Shown here one piece after another: positions 24,151-33,125 of a DNA stretch of 64,000 nt. The number at the start of each line of letters is the position of its first letter. The stretch's first letter is position 1. A model generated the notes under the pieces. That model saw nothing but the letters and a program-made list of their open reading frames with translations. It searched no databases and was not told where the DNA came from. The DNA is from CAIXSC01 sp046349855 (GTDB taxonomy: Bacteria > Planctomycetota > Planctomycetia > Pirellulales > Pirellulaceae). Made by a program: the position numbers and the translations under genes. The stretch is from NCBI GenBank assembly GCA_046349855.1, contig JAXMBM010000014.1, forward strand, positions 1 to 64,000. The letters are read 5' to 3'.

Positions 24151-24496
24151 AACCACGGATTTCACGGACGGCACGGATGGGAAGGCGTTGACGACCTTGG
24201 GATCGGCGATAACAAGATCGTCCACGATCAGATCAGGAATCAACGTTCCAATCAGTTGTCCGTCGTAGTGCACCGGGAATTGGCGTTGCTGTTCGATCCT
24301 ATGCCCGCGGTTGCGCAGTTCGATGGCCAGCGCGTTTTCGTACAGCTTTTCATCAAGACCAGGGCGCAGCGCATTCAAGACCGTCATGGCCGCTCCGATG
24401 ATCGCCTCGCTAAGTTCCTTGTGGACCAGCTCTCGTTCCATTGGTTCGTCTCCATCCCGCGCATTCCCATCCGTGTCCTTCGTGTGATCCGTGGTT
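24151..24496. mobile_element. 346-bp inverted-repeat element with a truncated GxxExxY gene (element B)
   Basis: The ends AACCACGGAT (24151-24160) and ATCCGTGGTT (24487-24496) are the outer parts of an imperfect inverted repeat of about 37 bp; both ends share AACCACGGAT..CACG followed inward by CACGGATGGGAA. Bases 24180-24496 are almost identical to 23625-23941 of element A. The C-terminal part of the gene (about 110 bp) is missing. To the right, 24497-24535 again reads as the pglX segment GYLDHGYRVLNA in the minus frame, so the unit pglX-piece plus element is repeated. Confidence 0.6.
24183..24441 (-). pseudogene. GxxExxY gene copy 2, 3' end deleted
   Basis: From ATG 24441 the translation is the same as the intact copy (GLDEKLYENALAIEL, LIPDLIVDDLVIADPKVV) until NAF. 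It then runs through the inverted repeat into pglX sequence instead of the conserved C-terminal helices. The PD and DPK residues remain but the end of the fold is lost. Confidence 0.8.
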
Positions 24497-24590
24497 GGTC
24501 TTGCATTCAGGACCCGGTAGCCGTGGTCGAGGTATCCGCTGGTCCGAAGAGCGGGGTCCACTTCAGTGAGACCTGAGACAGCGCGAGGCA

Positions 24591-25994
24591 TCAGCGCGTG
24601 GGTGCCGTGCCGGTGGCCGGTTCGATCCGCCAGCCGACCGGCTGAGTCCAGGCCTGTTGGAACTGCCCGTCGAACGCCGGATTGGCCGGTTTCTCGCTCG
24701 AAGTCACCACGGCCCGCACATACAACTCGTCTCCCCGGCAACGGTACTCGGCGGTCGTTCCCGTCACCTGAGCAAGCACCTTGCCAACGTCGGCCGAGTA
24801 CTTGCGGGTGGCGCGAATCGGCTGGCCATCGTCACCGACGATCGGCGCCGACGTACGGTCGTAACCTTTGCGAGTCCCAATGAACTCGGTGACGTAGGTC
24901 GCGCCGGGGCGCGGCGCGATCTGCACGCGCAGCGTTCGCTGTTGAGCGTCGAACGCCACGTCCACCAGTTCCACACCGCTCGAGGCGTAGAACTCGCCGG
25001 CCTGGATGGCGCGGACCAGCGCCTCCGGCGTCAGTTCGCCCGCCCGCACCATCACCCAACCGCGTCCCGGCGACGCTCCCCGCAGGCCGAAATAGTTGTG
25101 GGAATCATCGGTCGCCAGTCCGAAGAGTGGGGGCGAATTCATGTCGGCCAGCCGGATCGTGTTGGCGATATCCCACATCCGTTCCACCCCCACGCGCTGC
25201 TTGTCGCCCGTATGGTGGACCCCAGGGTGACCGTTGTAGACCTCGAAGAACCGCTCCTGAATCACCGCCGCCATGTCCTCGGCCGTCACCGCCCAACCGA
25301 AGTTGGGATGGTTGAGATGCGCCAGAATGGGCTGGCCAACGCGCTGGGCCTGCGCCTGCACGGCGATCAGGTTGTTGGCGATCACTTCGCGTACCGACTT
25401 CCCTCCCTGGGGCCGGATCAGATCGCGAATGTTCGACGCGTTGATGTGGATCGGCAGGTTCTCGACGCTGTCCGTGATCTCTTCACCCTGGAGCAGCGTG
25501 AAGCGTCCCGACTCCTCGAACTGCGAGCGAAACTCGTCGTATCGCTTGAGCCGCACCTGCCGCTTGCCATCCTTTTCCCGCAGGACCACCCAGTCCGCGC
25601 CGAAGCGTTCCTGATAGCGTTCCAGTCCGCCGATCGCACCGCGCTTGGCAACCATGTCCACATCCAGCCATTTCTCGACGTTGCTCAGAATGTTGTGATC
25701 GGACAGCGCCAGGAAGTGGTAACCGGAGCGCTTGTACCAGTCGACGATCATCTCGGGAAAATCATTCCCGTCACTCCACAGCGAATGCGTGTGCAGATTG
25801 CCTCGATACCAGTGCCGCGGCGCGTTCGACGCCGGCGCCGTCGCTGGCGCCGTGGCGGCCGGCTGAGCTGGCGTCGCAGGTTGAGCCACGCCCGCTGTCT
25901 GCGCCGCCGCCGGGCACGGAAACAACCCCGCCGCACAGGCGGTCAGGCCCCAGACGATGGCCAGCACGAACGGCAGACGAACATGACCAGACAT
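24591..25994 (-). CDS. Secreted PHP-domain metal-dependent phosphoesterase-like protein
   Basis: The 467-residue product has a signal peptide ending in PAAAQT and an Ala/Pro/Thr-rich spacer to residue 60. The PHP-type metal site is visible: GNLHTHSLWSDG, ALSDHN, ILAHLNHPNF and FGLATDDSHNY. PHP enzymes hydrolyse phosphoesters with a trinuclear metal centre. The C-terminal part (about 330-460) contains beta-rich segments also found in planctomycetal relatives. The start at 25994 lies after GGAGAG; the frame is open to 26057. It runs in the same direction as the ThuA gene upstream, with 183 bp between. Confidence 0.85.
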   Translation of the reverse strand: MSGHVRLPFVLAIVWGLTACAAGLFPCPAAAQTAGVAQPATPAQPAATAPATAPASNAPRHWYRGNLHTHSLWSDGNDFPEMIVDWYKRSGYHFLALSDHNILSNVEKWLDVDMVAKRGAIGGLERYQERFGADWVVLREKDGKRQVRLKRYDEFRSQFEESGRFTLLQGEEITDSVENLPIHINASNIRDLIRPQGGKSVREVIANNLIAVQAQAQRVGQPILAHLNHPNFGWAVTAEDMAAVIQERFFEVYNGHPGVHHTGDKQRVGVERMWDIANTIRLADMNSPPLFGLATDDSHNYFGLRGASPGRGWVMVRAGELTPEALVRAIQAGEFYASSGVELVDVAFDAQQRTLRVQIAPRPGATYVTEFIGTRKGYDRTSAPIVGDDGQPIRATRKYSADVGKVLAQVTGTTAEYRCRGDELYVRAVVTSSEKPANPAFDGQFQQAWTQPVGWRIEPATGTAPTR

Positions 25995-26177
25995 GGAGGA
26001 CTCTCCAGGAAGGGGAAATGGCAGGTGAGCGACAGCGGACAGCCGATCGGGGAACAACAGGCGGCGGGAAGGGGAACGGAGGGACAGAGAACGGCAAGGC
26101 CGCGTGTCCGTGCGCGAAGGACAACCTGATCTGTGGGCTATCGGCGGCGCACCGGCGACGCACCGTGCCGTCCGGCG

Positions 26178-27110
26178 TCAGGGCTGGTACTTTCGCTGCG
26201 ACACGCGATCGGACGTGGGGAAGTCGGCGGGCAGCGACTGCGTGACCTTTCCCGTGGCGGCCCATTCGGCACCGCGCTGCAGGGCGACGATGAACCCCAC
26301 ACATTCCTGCGAATAGTCGGCATGTCCCAGCGGTGTGTGGAAGACGCGTCCCTGGCCGTAGGTCACGGTCAAGAGCATCGGTTCGTGACGCCCCGAGCCG
26401 CCCTTGTCCGGCGACGCGAAGGCCGTGGCCAGCACGTGCATGTTCTCGGCGGGACCGCGGAGGAAGTCGTACAGTTCGTCGTTGGCATGCAACCACTCAC
26501 GCGGCATCCCGCGGGTGATCGGATGTTCGGCGTCGCGGACCACGACGGCGAACGGATGCTGAGCACCGTGGTGGCCGCCAGGTCCTTTGTCCGTATTTCG
26601 TACCAGTTGGCCGGCCGCATCGAGGTAGACGTACGGGCCCGACCGTTCGTTGCGTCCACCCCAGCCGCCCAGCCCGATCATTTCGTTGTACTCTTTCCAG
26701 TTGCCGAACGAGTTGTTCGCGGCATGGACCACGACAAAGCCGCCGCCTCCCCGCACGTACTCGATGAACGACTTCTGCGTCGCGGCCGGCCAATCGGCCC
26801 CGTTATAGTTCGACACCACGACCTGATACCGGGAGAATTCCGGTCGAAAACTCTCGTCCGTCCCTTGCGGTGCCGTCCGCGCCACCTCGACCTGGAACAG
26901 ACGCGTCTCTTCCAGGTAACGTTTCATCATCTGCGTTGTCTTGGGCCAGACACCATGGTTGTTCTGCCCCTCGATGATCAACGCCCGCAGGGGCGCGTCG
27001 GCCGCCCGGATGGTCGCAGGAAGCCCCCCCACAACGCCTCCGATCGCGAGCGAGACCGCAACCCACGCATGCCACATCTGCCTGATCATCTTCATCGGTT
27101 TCCGCCCCAT
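26178..27110 (-). CDS. Secreted ThuA-like protein
   Basis: The 310-residue protein has an N-terminal signal (VAVSLAIGGVVGGLPATIRA) and a ThuA-like, type 1 glutamine-amidotransferase-like fold: ALIIEGQNNHGVWPKTTQMM, YVRGGGGFVVVHAANNSFGN and a final YGQGRVFHTPLGH. The family includes trehalose-utilisation protein ThuA and many planctomycetal proteins with presumed roles in sugar degradation. ATG 27110 has AGGAGAG upstream. Unlike the fused protein at 3060 it is a single-domain protein. Confidence 0.88.
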   Translation of the reverse strand: MGRKPMKMIRQMWHAWVAVSLAIGGVVGGLPATIRAADAPLRALIIEGQNNHGVWPKTTQMMKRYLEETRLFQVEVARTAPQGTDESFRPEFSRYQVVVSNYNGADWPAATQKSFIEYVRGGGGFVVVHAANNSFGNWKEYNEMIGLGGWGGRNERSGPYVYLDAAGQLVRNTDKGPGGHHGAQHPFAVVVRDAEHPITRGMPREWLHANDELYDFLRGPAENMHVLATAFASPDKGGSGRHEPMLLTVTYGQGRVFHTPLGHADYSQECVGFIVALQRGAEWAATGKVTQSLPADFPTSDRVSQRKYQP

Positions 27111-27205
27111 GACTGGTTCTCTCCTGGTGGCTGACTGGCGATTCAAGTGCCTGACGGGCTATTCGAGTGGATTTCCCTGGCGTATACCACCCGGGCTGAC
27201 GACGG

Positions 27206-27472
27206 TTATCGCTGGGGACTGCCGGCCGGAGGCAAGACATCGCCCGGTGATCGCTCCGAGCCAGGCGGCGGTACGTCGAGCGCCAGTTTCTTTTTCAAGC
27301 TGGCCAGCAGCAATGTGACCAGCCCGAGCACGATTTCGTCGGCCAGCGGCACCACATCCGGGACCAGCAGATCGACGCAGAAGATCGCCGCCGTCAGCAG
27401 GAACAGGTAGGGAAAGCGCAGCTGCGCCGCAAACTGTTTGATCGTCGCCACCAACCCGGGTGCCTGCGTCAT
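27206..27472 (-). CDS. Small membrane protein resembling DUF6116
   Basis: The 88-residue protein has two hydrophobic helices (FPYLFLLTAAIFCVDLLV and ADEIVLGLVTLLLASL) followed by a basic KKK and a Pro/Gly-rich cytoplasmic tail. The pattern PYLFLLTA...D.L.PD..P..DE...GL resembles DUF6116 membrane proteins of unknown function; this match is from memory. It lies 95 bp upstream of the ThuA gene on the same strand. Confidence 0.7.
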   Translation of the reverse strand: MTQAPGLVATIKQFAAQLRFPYLFLLTAAIFCVDLLVPDVVPLADEIVLGLVTLLLASLKKKLALDVPPPGSERSPGDVLPPAGSPQR

Positions 27473-27692
27473 CGATGGTCCCCCTCAGTGCCTTCGCCTT
27501 CTCGTGGACTCCCAGGATACACGATGCGCCGCGATACACGATGCGCTCCCGCTTTCCGCTACCGGCCCGCACACGTTACCTGCTCGGCGACCGACTCCCG
27601 GTGCCCCTACCCCGCGATCCTCGGCCAACCCGCGCTGCCAGCCAGCCCCTGAAGACCGGGTGAAACTCTACAATCTGCTCAGGAGAAGCCGC

Positions 27693-29252
27693 ATGCTCGC
27701 TCGCAACCCGTCGCTGGTCATCCTCGGTGCAGGATTCGCTGGCAGTCTCTGTGCCTTGGGAGCTCACCGTCTGGGACATTCCGTCCTGGTACTCGACAAG
27801 GCGCGACACCCGCGGTTTGCCATTGGCGAGTCTTCCACGCCGGTCGCCAACCGGGTGCTGCACGATCTGGCTGTGCGATACGACTTGCCGCGTCTCCTCC
27901 CGCTGACGAAGTACGGCCCCTGGCAGCGGACGTACCCCACCATCGTCAGCGGCCTGAAACGCGGTTTCAGTTATTTCGCGCAACAGCCCGGCCTCCCCTT
28001 TCGGCCCGATCCGGCCCACGGCAATGAGTTGCTCGTCGCCGCCAGTGCCCACGACGAGACGAGCGACACGCAGTGGCTCCGCGCCTCCGTCGACGCCTTT
28101 CTCGCGGCCGAGGTGCGGGCGGCCGGGATCGAATTGTGGGAAGGTGTGCAGCTCGCTCCCCTCGAACATCGCGGTCCAGGGGACTGGCGATTGAGTGGAC
28201 GACGCGGTGCCTTCACCGATCTGCCCGCCGCGGAAGAACCGTTCGAGATCACGACCCCCCTGCTGATCGATGGCACGGGCGAGGCGTCGGTGGTCGCACG
28301 TACCTTGGGGATTGAGGAGCGGCGGGACCAGCTGCAGACCCGGTCGCGGTCGCTGTTCAGCCACTTCACGGGCGTCGGTTCGTGGCGCTCGTGGCTGGCC
28401 GACCATGGCGGCGACGTCGCCTGCCATCCGTTCCCTTGCGACGACGCGGCCCAGCACATGCTTTTGGACGGCGCCTGGATGTGGGTGCTGCGGTTCAACA
28501 ATGGCGTGACGAGCGCCGGGTTGGCCATCGACGAACACCGTCATCCCCTCCCGGACGGAATCCGTCCCGAGGAAGAGTGGGCGGACTGGCTGCGGACGTA
28601 TCCGTCGGTGGGTGAAATGCTGGCCGACACGCAGGTGGTGACGCCCCCAGGCCGGCTCGTCCGTACGGGCCGCATCCAGCGACGCTGGGCCCGCGCCGTC
28701 GGCGTCGACTGGGTCGCCCTGCCCCACACGGCAGGCTTCATTGATCCGCTGCACAGCACGGGCATTGCCCACTCGCTGTGCGGTGTGGAACGGCTGCTGC
28801 ATCTGTTGGGACAGACGGGGGGCGGAGCGGCACTGGCGGCGGCGCTGCCCTCGTATGAAGCGACCGTGTTTCGCGAAATCGACCTCATCGACCTGCTGGT
28901 CGCGGGCTGCTACCGCACGCTGGGAAGATTCCGCCTGTTCGCCACCTGGTCGATGCTGTACTTCGCCGCGGCGACCACCTACGAACGCCGCCGTGCGACC
29001 GAAGGATACGCCCCGCAGCGGGAATTCCTCAACGCCGACGACGCCACCTTTCGCGGACTGGTCGAACGGCTGTACGACGAACTGGGGAGCGTCGAACCTG
29101 GCGAGGACGCGGAGCGACGGTTCGAGGAGCGGGTCGCCCGAGCACTCGAACCGTACAACCATGTGGGGCTCTTCGATCCGGCAGCCCAGAACCTGTATCG
29201 CTACACGGTGGCCCCCGATCCGGCCTCCCCACTGCCCCCCACCACCCGCTGA
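27693..29252 (+). CDS. FAD-dependent oxidoreductase of the halogenase/geranylgeranyl-reductase type
   Basis: The 519-residue protein starts with an FAD-binding Rossmann motif (LVILGAGFAGSLCALGA) and the segment FAIGESSTP, typical of flavin-dependent halogenase-like monooxygenases. The later LIDGTGEASVVAR and FIDPLHSTGIAHSL segments are the second and third FAD contacts. The tryptophan-halogenase WxWxIP motif is not seen, so halogenation is doubtful; an oxidase or reductase acting on a lipid or aromatic substrate is as likely. The start at 27693 follows AGGAGA at good spacing; the frame is open to 27438. Confidence 0.82.
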   Translation: MLARNPSLVILGAGFAGSLCALGAHRLGHSVLVLDKARHPRFAIGESSTPVANRVLHDLAVRYDLPRLLPLTKYGPWQRTYPTIVSGLKRGFSYFAQQPGLPFRPDPAHGNELLVAASAHDETSDTQWLRASVDAFLAAEVRAAGIELWEGVQLAPLEHRGPGDWRLSGRRGAFTDLPAAEEPFEITTPLLIDGTGEASVVARTLGIEERRDQLQTRSRSLFSHFTGVGSWRSWLADHGGDVACHPFPCDDAAQHMLLDGAWMWVLRFNNGVTSAGLAIDEHRHPLPDGIRPEEEWADWLRTYPSVGEMLADTQVVTPPGRLVRTGRIQRRWARAVGVDWVALPHTAGFIDPLHSTGIAHSLCGVERLLHLLGQTGGGAALAAALPSYEATVFREIDLIDLLVAGCYRTLGRFRLFATWSMLYFAAATTYERRRATEGYAPQREFLNADDATFRGLVERLYDELGSVEPGEDAERRFEERVARALEPYNHVGLFDPAAQNLYRYTVAPDPASPLPPTTR

Positions 29253-29485
29253 CTCCCCCCGCCCGCCACCCCGGGGGCCCCGTCGGACCGAGCCCCACCG
29301 GCCGGCCGGGGAACCCCGATCACGATCGAGACCAAAGATTGACCGCCATGGATACGATGATTTAGACTGCGAAGAAGTCCGCGGAGGGAACAGTCGTCGT
29401 GCGACGGCCCCCGTCCCTTCTCCGTCGAGCTCCATCCGTCTCCCGATTAACGAGCGATGCGCACCGCGTCGCAGGAGTATGTGGC

Positions 29486-30958
29486 ATGCTGGTGATTCCC
29501 GGCCAACCCGGTAAAGACTTGTGTGATCGTCACTTGGGGATGACTCGGCGCGACATCTTGCGAGTGGGCGGTTCCGCCTTCCTCGGCATGTCGCTGGGCC
29601 AGATGTTGCAGTTGCAGGCCTCCCGAGCGGCCGAGACCAGTTCGGCCGGCGGGCCAGGTTGGAACCGGGCCAAGAGCGTGATCCTGGTCTACCTGCAAGG
29701 GGGGCCGAGCCATCTGGATTTGTGGGACCCCAAGGACAACGTGCCGGACAACGTCCGCAGTCCGTTCCAGCGAGCGGCGTCGAAGGTGCCCGGGATGGAC
29801 GTCACCGAGCTGCTCCCCAAAATGGCTCAGGTGACCGACAAGCTCACGATGATTCGCTCGATGAGCTACACGCCCGTCGGACTGTTCAATCACACGGCGG
29901 CGATCTACCAGATTCACACGGGCTACACGGCCGACAAAGTCAGTCCCTCGGGGCAGCTCGAACCGCCCACTCCCAAGGACTTCCCGAATTTTGGTTCGAA
30001 CATCATCCGCCTCAAGCCGCCCACCGTCCCCATGCTCCCGTTCGTGATGCTCCCGCGTCCGCTGCAGGAGAGCAACGTGGTGAACAAGTCAGGAACGGCC
30101 GGCTTCCTGGGACGCCAGTACGACCCGTATTACCTGTTCCCACCCGGCGACGATATGGACATGGACAAGATGTCCAAGATCCGCATCGACGATTTGAAAC
30201 TCCGACCGGAAATCTCCGAGGGACGTCTGGAGCGCCGGGCACGGCTGCGCGAATTGATCAACAAGGGCATGCCGGAGGTCGACGCGGCCGTCCGCAAGTA
30301 CGAACTCAACAAGTACTACGAAACGGCGATCGACCTGGTCGTTTCGGGACGAGCGCGGGATGCGTTCGATCTGACCAAGGAAAAGGACGAGATGCGCGAA
30401 CGGTACGGGCGGAACACGTTCGGCCAGAGCTGCCTGCTCGCACGTCGGCTGATCGAGGCGGGGACGCGGGTTGTCGAGGTGATCTGGCCGAAGGTCGCCA
30501 ACTCGGACAACCACTCGTGGGACGTCCACGTCGGCTTGACCGATCGCATGCGCAAGCAGTCCGGACCGATGCTGGATGCGGGCCTCTCGTCGCTGATCGC
30601 CGACCTGGATGAACGAGGTCTGCTGGAAGAGACGCTGGTGGTGGCGATTGGCGAATTCGGTCGGAGCCCGCAGCGCGGCGTGAGCACGTCCGGCAATTCG
30701 AACACCGACGACGGGCGCGATCATTGGCCGTACTGCTACACGGCGATCGCCGCGGGTGCCGGAATTCGCCGCGGGTTCGTCTACGGCAAGTCCGACCAGA
30801 CCGGTTCGGCGCCGGTCGAGTCCCCCGTGCATCCGATCGAGCTCCTGGCGACGATCTATCACGCCGTGGGCATTGATCCGATGACGGTCGTCTACAACCA
30901 CCTCAACCAGCCGCGAGAGCTGGTCAAGGCGGCGCCGGTGACCGGCCTGTTTGCCTGA
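29486..30958 (+). CDS. DUF1501 Tat-exported protein
   Basis: The 490-residue protein has a twin-arginine signal (TRRDILRVGGSAFLG) and the full DUF1501 pattern: VILVYLQGGPSHLDLWDPK near the N-terminus, SNIIRLKPP, and near the C-terminus LVVAIGEFGRSPQ, DGRDHWPYC and HPIELLATIYHA. DUF1501 proteins have an alkaline-phosphatase/sulfatase-like fold and are very numerous in planctomycetes, usually next to DUF1549/DUF1553 genes. No such partner lies here. ATG 29486 has AGGAG eight bases upstream. Confidence 0.93.
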   Translation: MLVIPGQPGKDLCDRHLGMTRRDILRVGGSAFLGMSLGQMLQLQASRAAETSSAGGPGWNRAKSVILVYLQGGPSHLDLWDPKDNVPDNVRSPFQRAASKVPGMDVTELLPKMAQVTDKLTMIRSMSYTPVGLFNHTAAIYQIHTGYTADKVSPSGQLEPPTPKDFPNFGSNIIRLKPPTVPMLPFVMLPRPLQESNVVNKSGTAGFLGRQYDPYYLFPPGDDMDMDKMSKIRIDDLKLRPEISEGRLERRARLRELINKGMPEVDAAVRKYELNKYYETAIDLVVSGRARDAFDLTKEKDEMRERYGRNTFGQSCLLARRLIEAGTRVVEVIWPKVANSDNHSWDVHVGLTDRMRKQSGPMLDAGLSSLIADLDERGLLEETLVVAIGEFGRSPQRGVSTSGNSNTDDGRDHWPYCYTAIAAGAGIRRGFVYGKSDQTGSAPVESPVHPIELLATIYHAVGIDPMTVVYNHLNQPRELVKAAPVTGLFA

Positions 30959-30964
30959 TCCCGA

Positions 30965-30988
30965 GCCTTCCTCGATACGGCGGAAGGC
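30965..30988. terminator. Terminator-like hairpin between convergent genes
   Basis: A 7-bp perfect stem (GCCTTCC / GGAAGGC) with a 10-base loop lies in the 53-bp gap between the DUF1501 gene and the phosphohexomutase gene. It could serve both strands; there is no U-tract. Confidence 0.4.
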
Positions 30989-31011
30989 ACCGTGATCGAG
31001 GTGGAAACGGT

Positions 31012-32841
31012 TCAGACCTGACTGGCCAGCGCCCGCAGGTCGGCTTCGATGCGGCTCAACCGTTCCTGCACTTCGCGGCGGGTCTCCGACAGATCCGCCA
31101 GCAGTTCCGGGGCCACGTAGCTGAACATGTAGAACTTCACCTTCGGTTCGGTTCCCGAAGGGCGAATGGCGATCGAATTGCCTTCCTCGGACAGGTCGAG
31201 GATCACCATATCGCCGCGCGGTGCATCCAGCGGCCGCACCGCTCCGTCGGCACCGGTGACCGTCAGATTGAGGTAATCGCGGACGGCACGCACGCCCAGA
31301 CCGCCGAGCGAGGCCGGAGGACGCTGGCGGAAGCTGGCCATGAGGGCCTGCATCTTGGCCATCCCTTCCGACCCTTCCATGGTGAGGTTGAGCAGCTTCT
31401 CGCTGTGATAGCCGTGTTGCCAGTAGAGGGCATCGAGCTTCTGGTGGAGCGTCTGCCCCTGGGAGCGGGCCAGCGCGGCGAGCTCCGAGATGAGCATGCA
31501 GGCCACGGCACCATCCTTGTCGCGGGCGTACTGCCCCACCAGGTAGCCGTGCGACTCTTCCGCACCGAACAGGAACTTGTCCGGTCCCTGCTCATCCATC
31601 ACTCCGCCAATGTACTTGAAACCGACGTGCAGATTGCCGTGCGTCGCCACTCCGTAGCTTTCCGCAATCCGGCGGATCATCTCGCTGGTCACCAGCGTCT
31701 TGACGACATAGTAGCCGGCGGACAGTCGCCGGCCGCCACCTTTCTGCTGGAGGACGTAGTCACACAGCAGCGCGCCGAGCTGATTGCCGGTGAAAGTGGC
31801 CCAGTCGCTGTTGGGTGTCAGCACCAGCGGCGCGGCACAACCCATGCGATCGCAATCGGGGTCGGTGGCCAGAATCAGATTGGCACCGGTCTGGCGAGCT
31901 CGTTCGATGATGGCCTGAAAGACGGGCGGGTTTTCCGGGTTGGAAACGTGCCCTGGCACATTGGGAAAATCACCGTTCGGCTCGGCATGCGGCGCATACA
32001 GTTCGACATTCCGGAAGCCGTCGGCCGCCAGCGCCGGCATCACGGCCGACGCTCCCACCCCATGCAGCGGCGAGTAGATGATCTGGAGATCGCGGGGACC
32101 GGGCGAACGCTGACCGGCCAGCGCGGCCTGAAACGCCTGATCCACTTCCGCCGTGCAGATCACGATCCGGCCATCGGCCACCGCCGTCGCGAAATCGACC
32201 TTCTCGATCCGTTCGGCATTCATCACTCGCTGAATGATTCCCTTGTCGTGAGGCGGCAGGACCTGTCCGCCGGTCGACCAGTACACCTTCACCGCGTTGT
32301 CACTGGGCGGGTTGTGGCTGGCCGTCACCATGATCCCGCAGGAGCATTGCTTGTAGCGGACCAGAAACGACAGCTCGGGTGTGCTGCGGTAATCGTCAAG
32401 AAAGTAGACGCGAAAACCGTTGGCGACCATGATGCCGGCGCACAGCTCGGCGAAATGTCGGGAATTATGCCGAGTATCATAGGCAATCGCGCACGACAAC
32501 GGGCTGTCCTCGGGCGCGTGCTCGACCACATAGGCCGCCAGCCCCTGGGCACTCTCGCCGATCGTGCGGTCGTTGATGGCGTTCGAACCGATGGGGTACA
32601 TCCGACCGCGGCGGCCACCGGTGCCGAAGGGAATCACCGTCCAGAAGGCATCGTCCAGCTCGCGCCACCGCCCCTCGGCCACATGCTGTTCCACCAGCGC
32701 GGCGTAGGGGGCATACCGCGGTTCCGTCAGCCAGGCCCGAATATGTTCGACTGCCCCCGCCGAAAGCCGCCCTTCCCGTCCCGCGGCCGCCACCTGAGCC
32801 AGGATGGCCTCGCTCGGCCCCGTCGTCGAGTTGCTCGTCAT
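31012..32841 (-). CDS. Phosphoglucomutase/phosphomannomutase family protein
   Basis: The 609-residue alpha-D-phosphohexomutase has all four signatures: the phosphoserine loop TASHNPPSDNAVK (S175), the Mg-binding loop DPDCDRMG, the sugar-binding GAEESHG and the phosphate-binding RPSGTEPKVK. The length and the N-terminal extension fit the PGM2-like group of long bacterial enzymes, which interconvert hexose 1- and 6-phosphates. The start at 32841 is nine bases after GGGGAG; ATG 32850 abuts that motif and is less likely. It diverges from another phosphohexomutase gene 284 bp away. Confidence 0.92.
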   Translation of the reverse strand: MTSNSTTGPSEAILAQVAAAGREGRLSAGAVEHIRAWLTEPRYAPYAALVEQHVAEGRWRELDDAFWTVIPFGTGGRRGRMYPIGSNAINDRTIGESAQGLAAYVVEHAPEDSPLSCAIAYDTRHNSRHFAELCAGIMVANGFRVYFLDDYRSTPELSFLVRYKQCSCGIMVTASHNPPSDNAVKVYWSTGGQVLPPHDKGIIQRVMNAERIEKVDFATAVADGRIVICTAEVDQAFQAALAGQRSPGPRDLQIIYSPLHGVGASAVMPALAADGFRNVELYAPHAEPNGDFPNVPGHVSNPENPPVFQAIIERARQTGANLILATDPDCDRMGCAAPLVLTPNSDWATFTGNQLGALLCDYVLQQKGGGRRLSAGYYVVKTLVTSEMIRRIAESYGVATHGNLHVGFKYIGGVMDEQGPDKFLFGAEESHGYLVGQYARDKDGAVACMLISELAALARSQGQTLHQKLDALYWQHGYHSEKLLNLTMEGSEGMAKMQALMASFRQRPPASLGGLGVRAVRDYLNLTVTGADGAVRPLDAPRGDMVILDLSEEGNSIAIRPSGTEPKVKFYMFSYVAPELLADLSETRREVQERLSRIEADLRALASQV

Positions 32842-33125
32842 GCTCGCCATCTCCCCATGTCAGTTCGACTCGTCGTCCCTCGAATCATTCGTTCGTCGAC
32901 TCGATTCTAAGCCTGCCCCCGCCGCGACGGAATGGGCGGCAACGGCGAGACACGGCCGGGTGTGGCACGGCGATGCCGCGCGCGGCCGATTGTGGTACAA
33001 CGTGGGCCGTTGTGGCGTTGAAAGGGGCCAGTTGCCGGCTTCTTGGCGGCCGCCACGCCCCTCGACAAGCTGCCTCGTCCCCGAGTCTGCCCTGGCGTGC
33101 GCCGGGCCCAACCTTCAACTACCGC

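Noticed and set aside
27693..29252. Tryptophan halogenase
   Set aside because: The FAD motifs fit the superfamily but the WxWxIP motif needed for halogenation is not seen.
27576..29435. 619-codon minus-strand frame
   Set aside because: It is antisense to the FAD-dependent oxidoreductase gene and has no family features.
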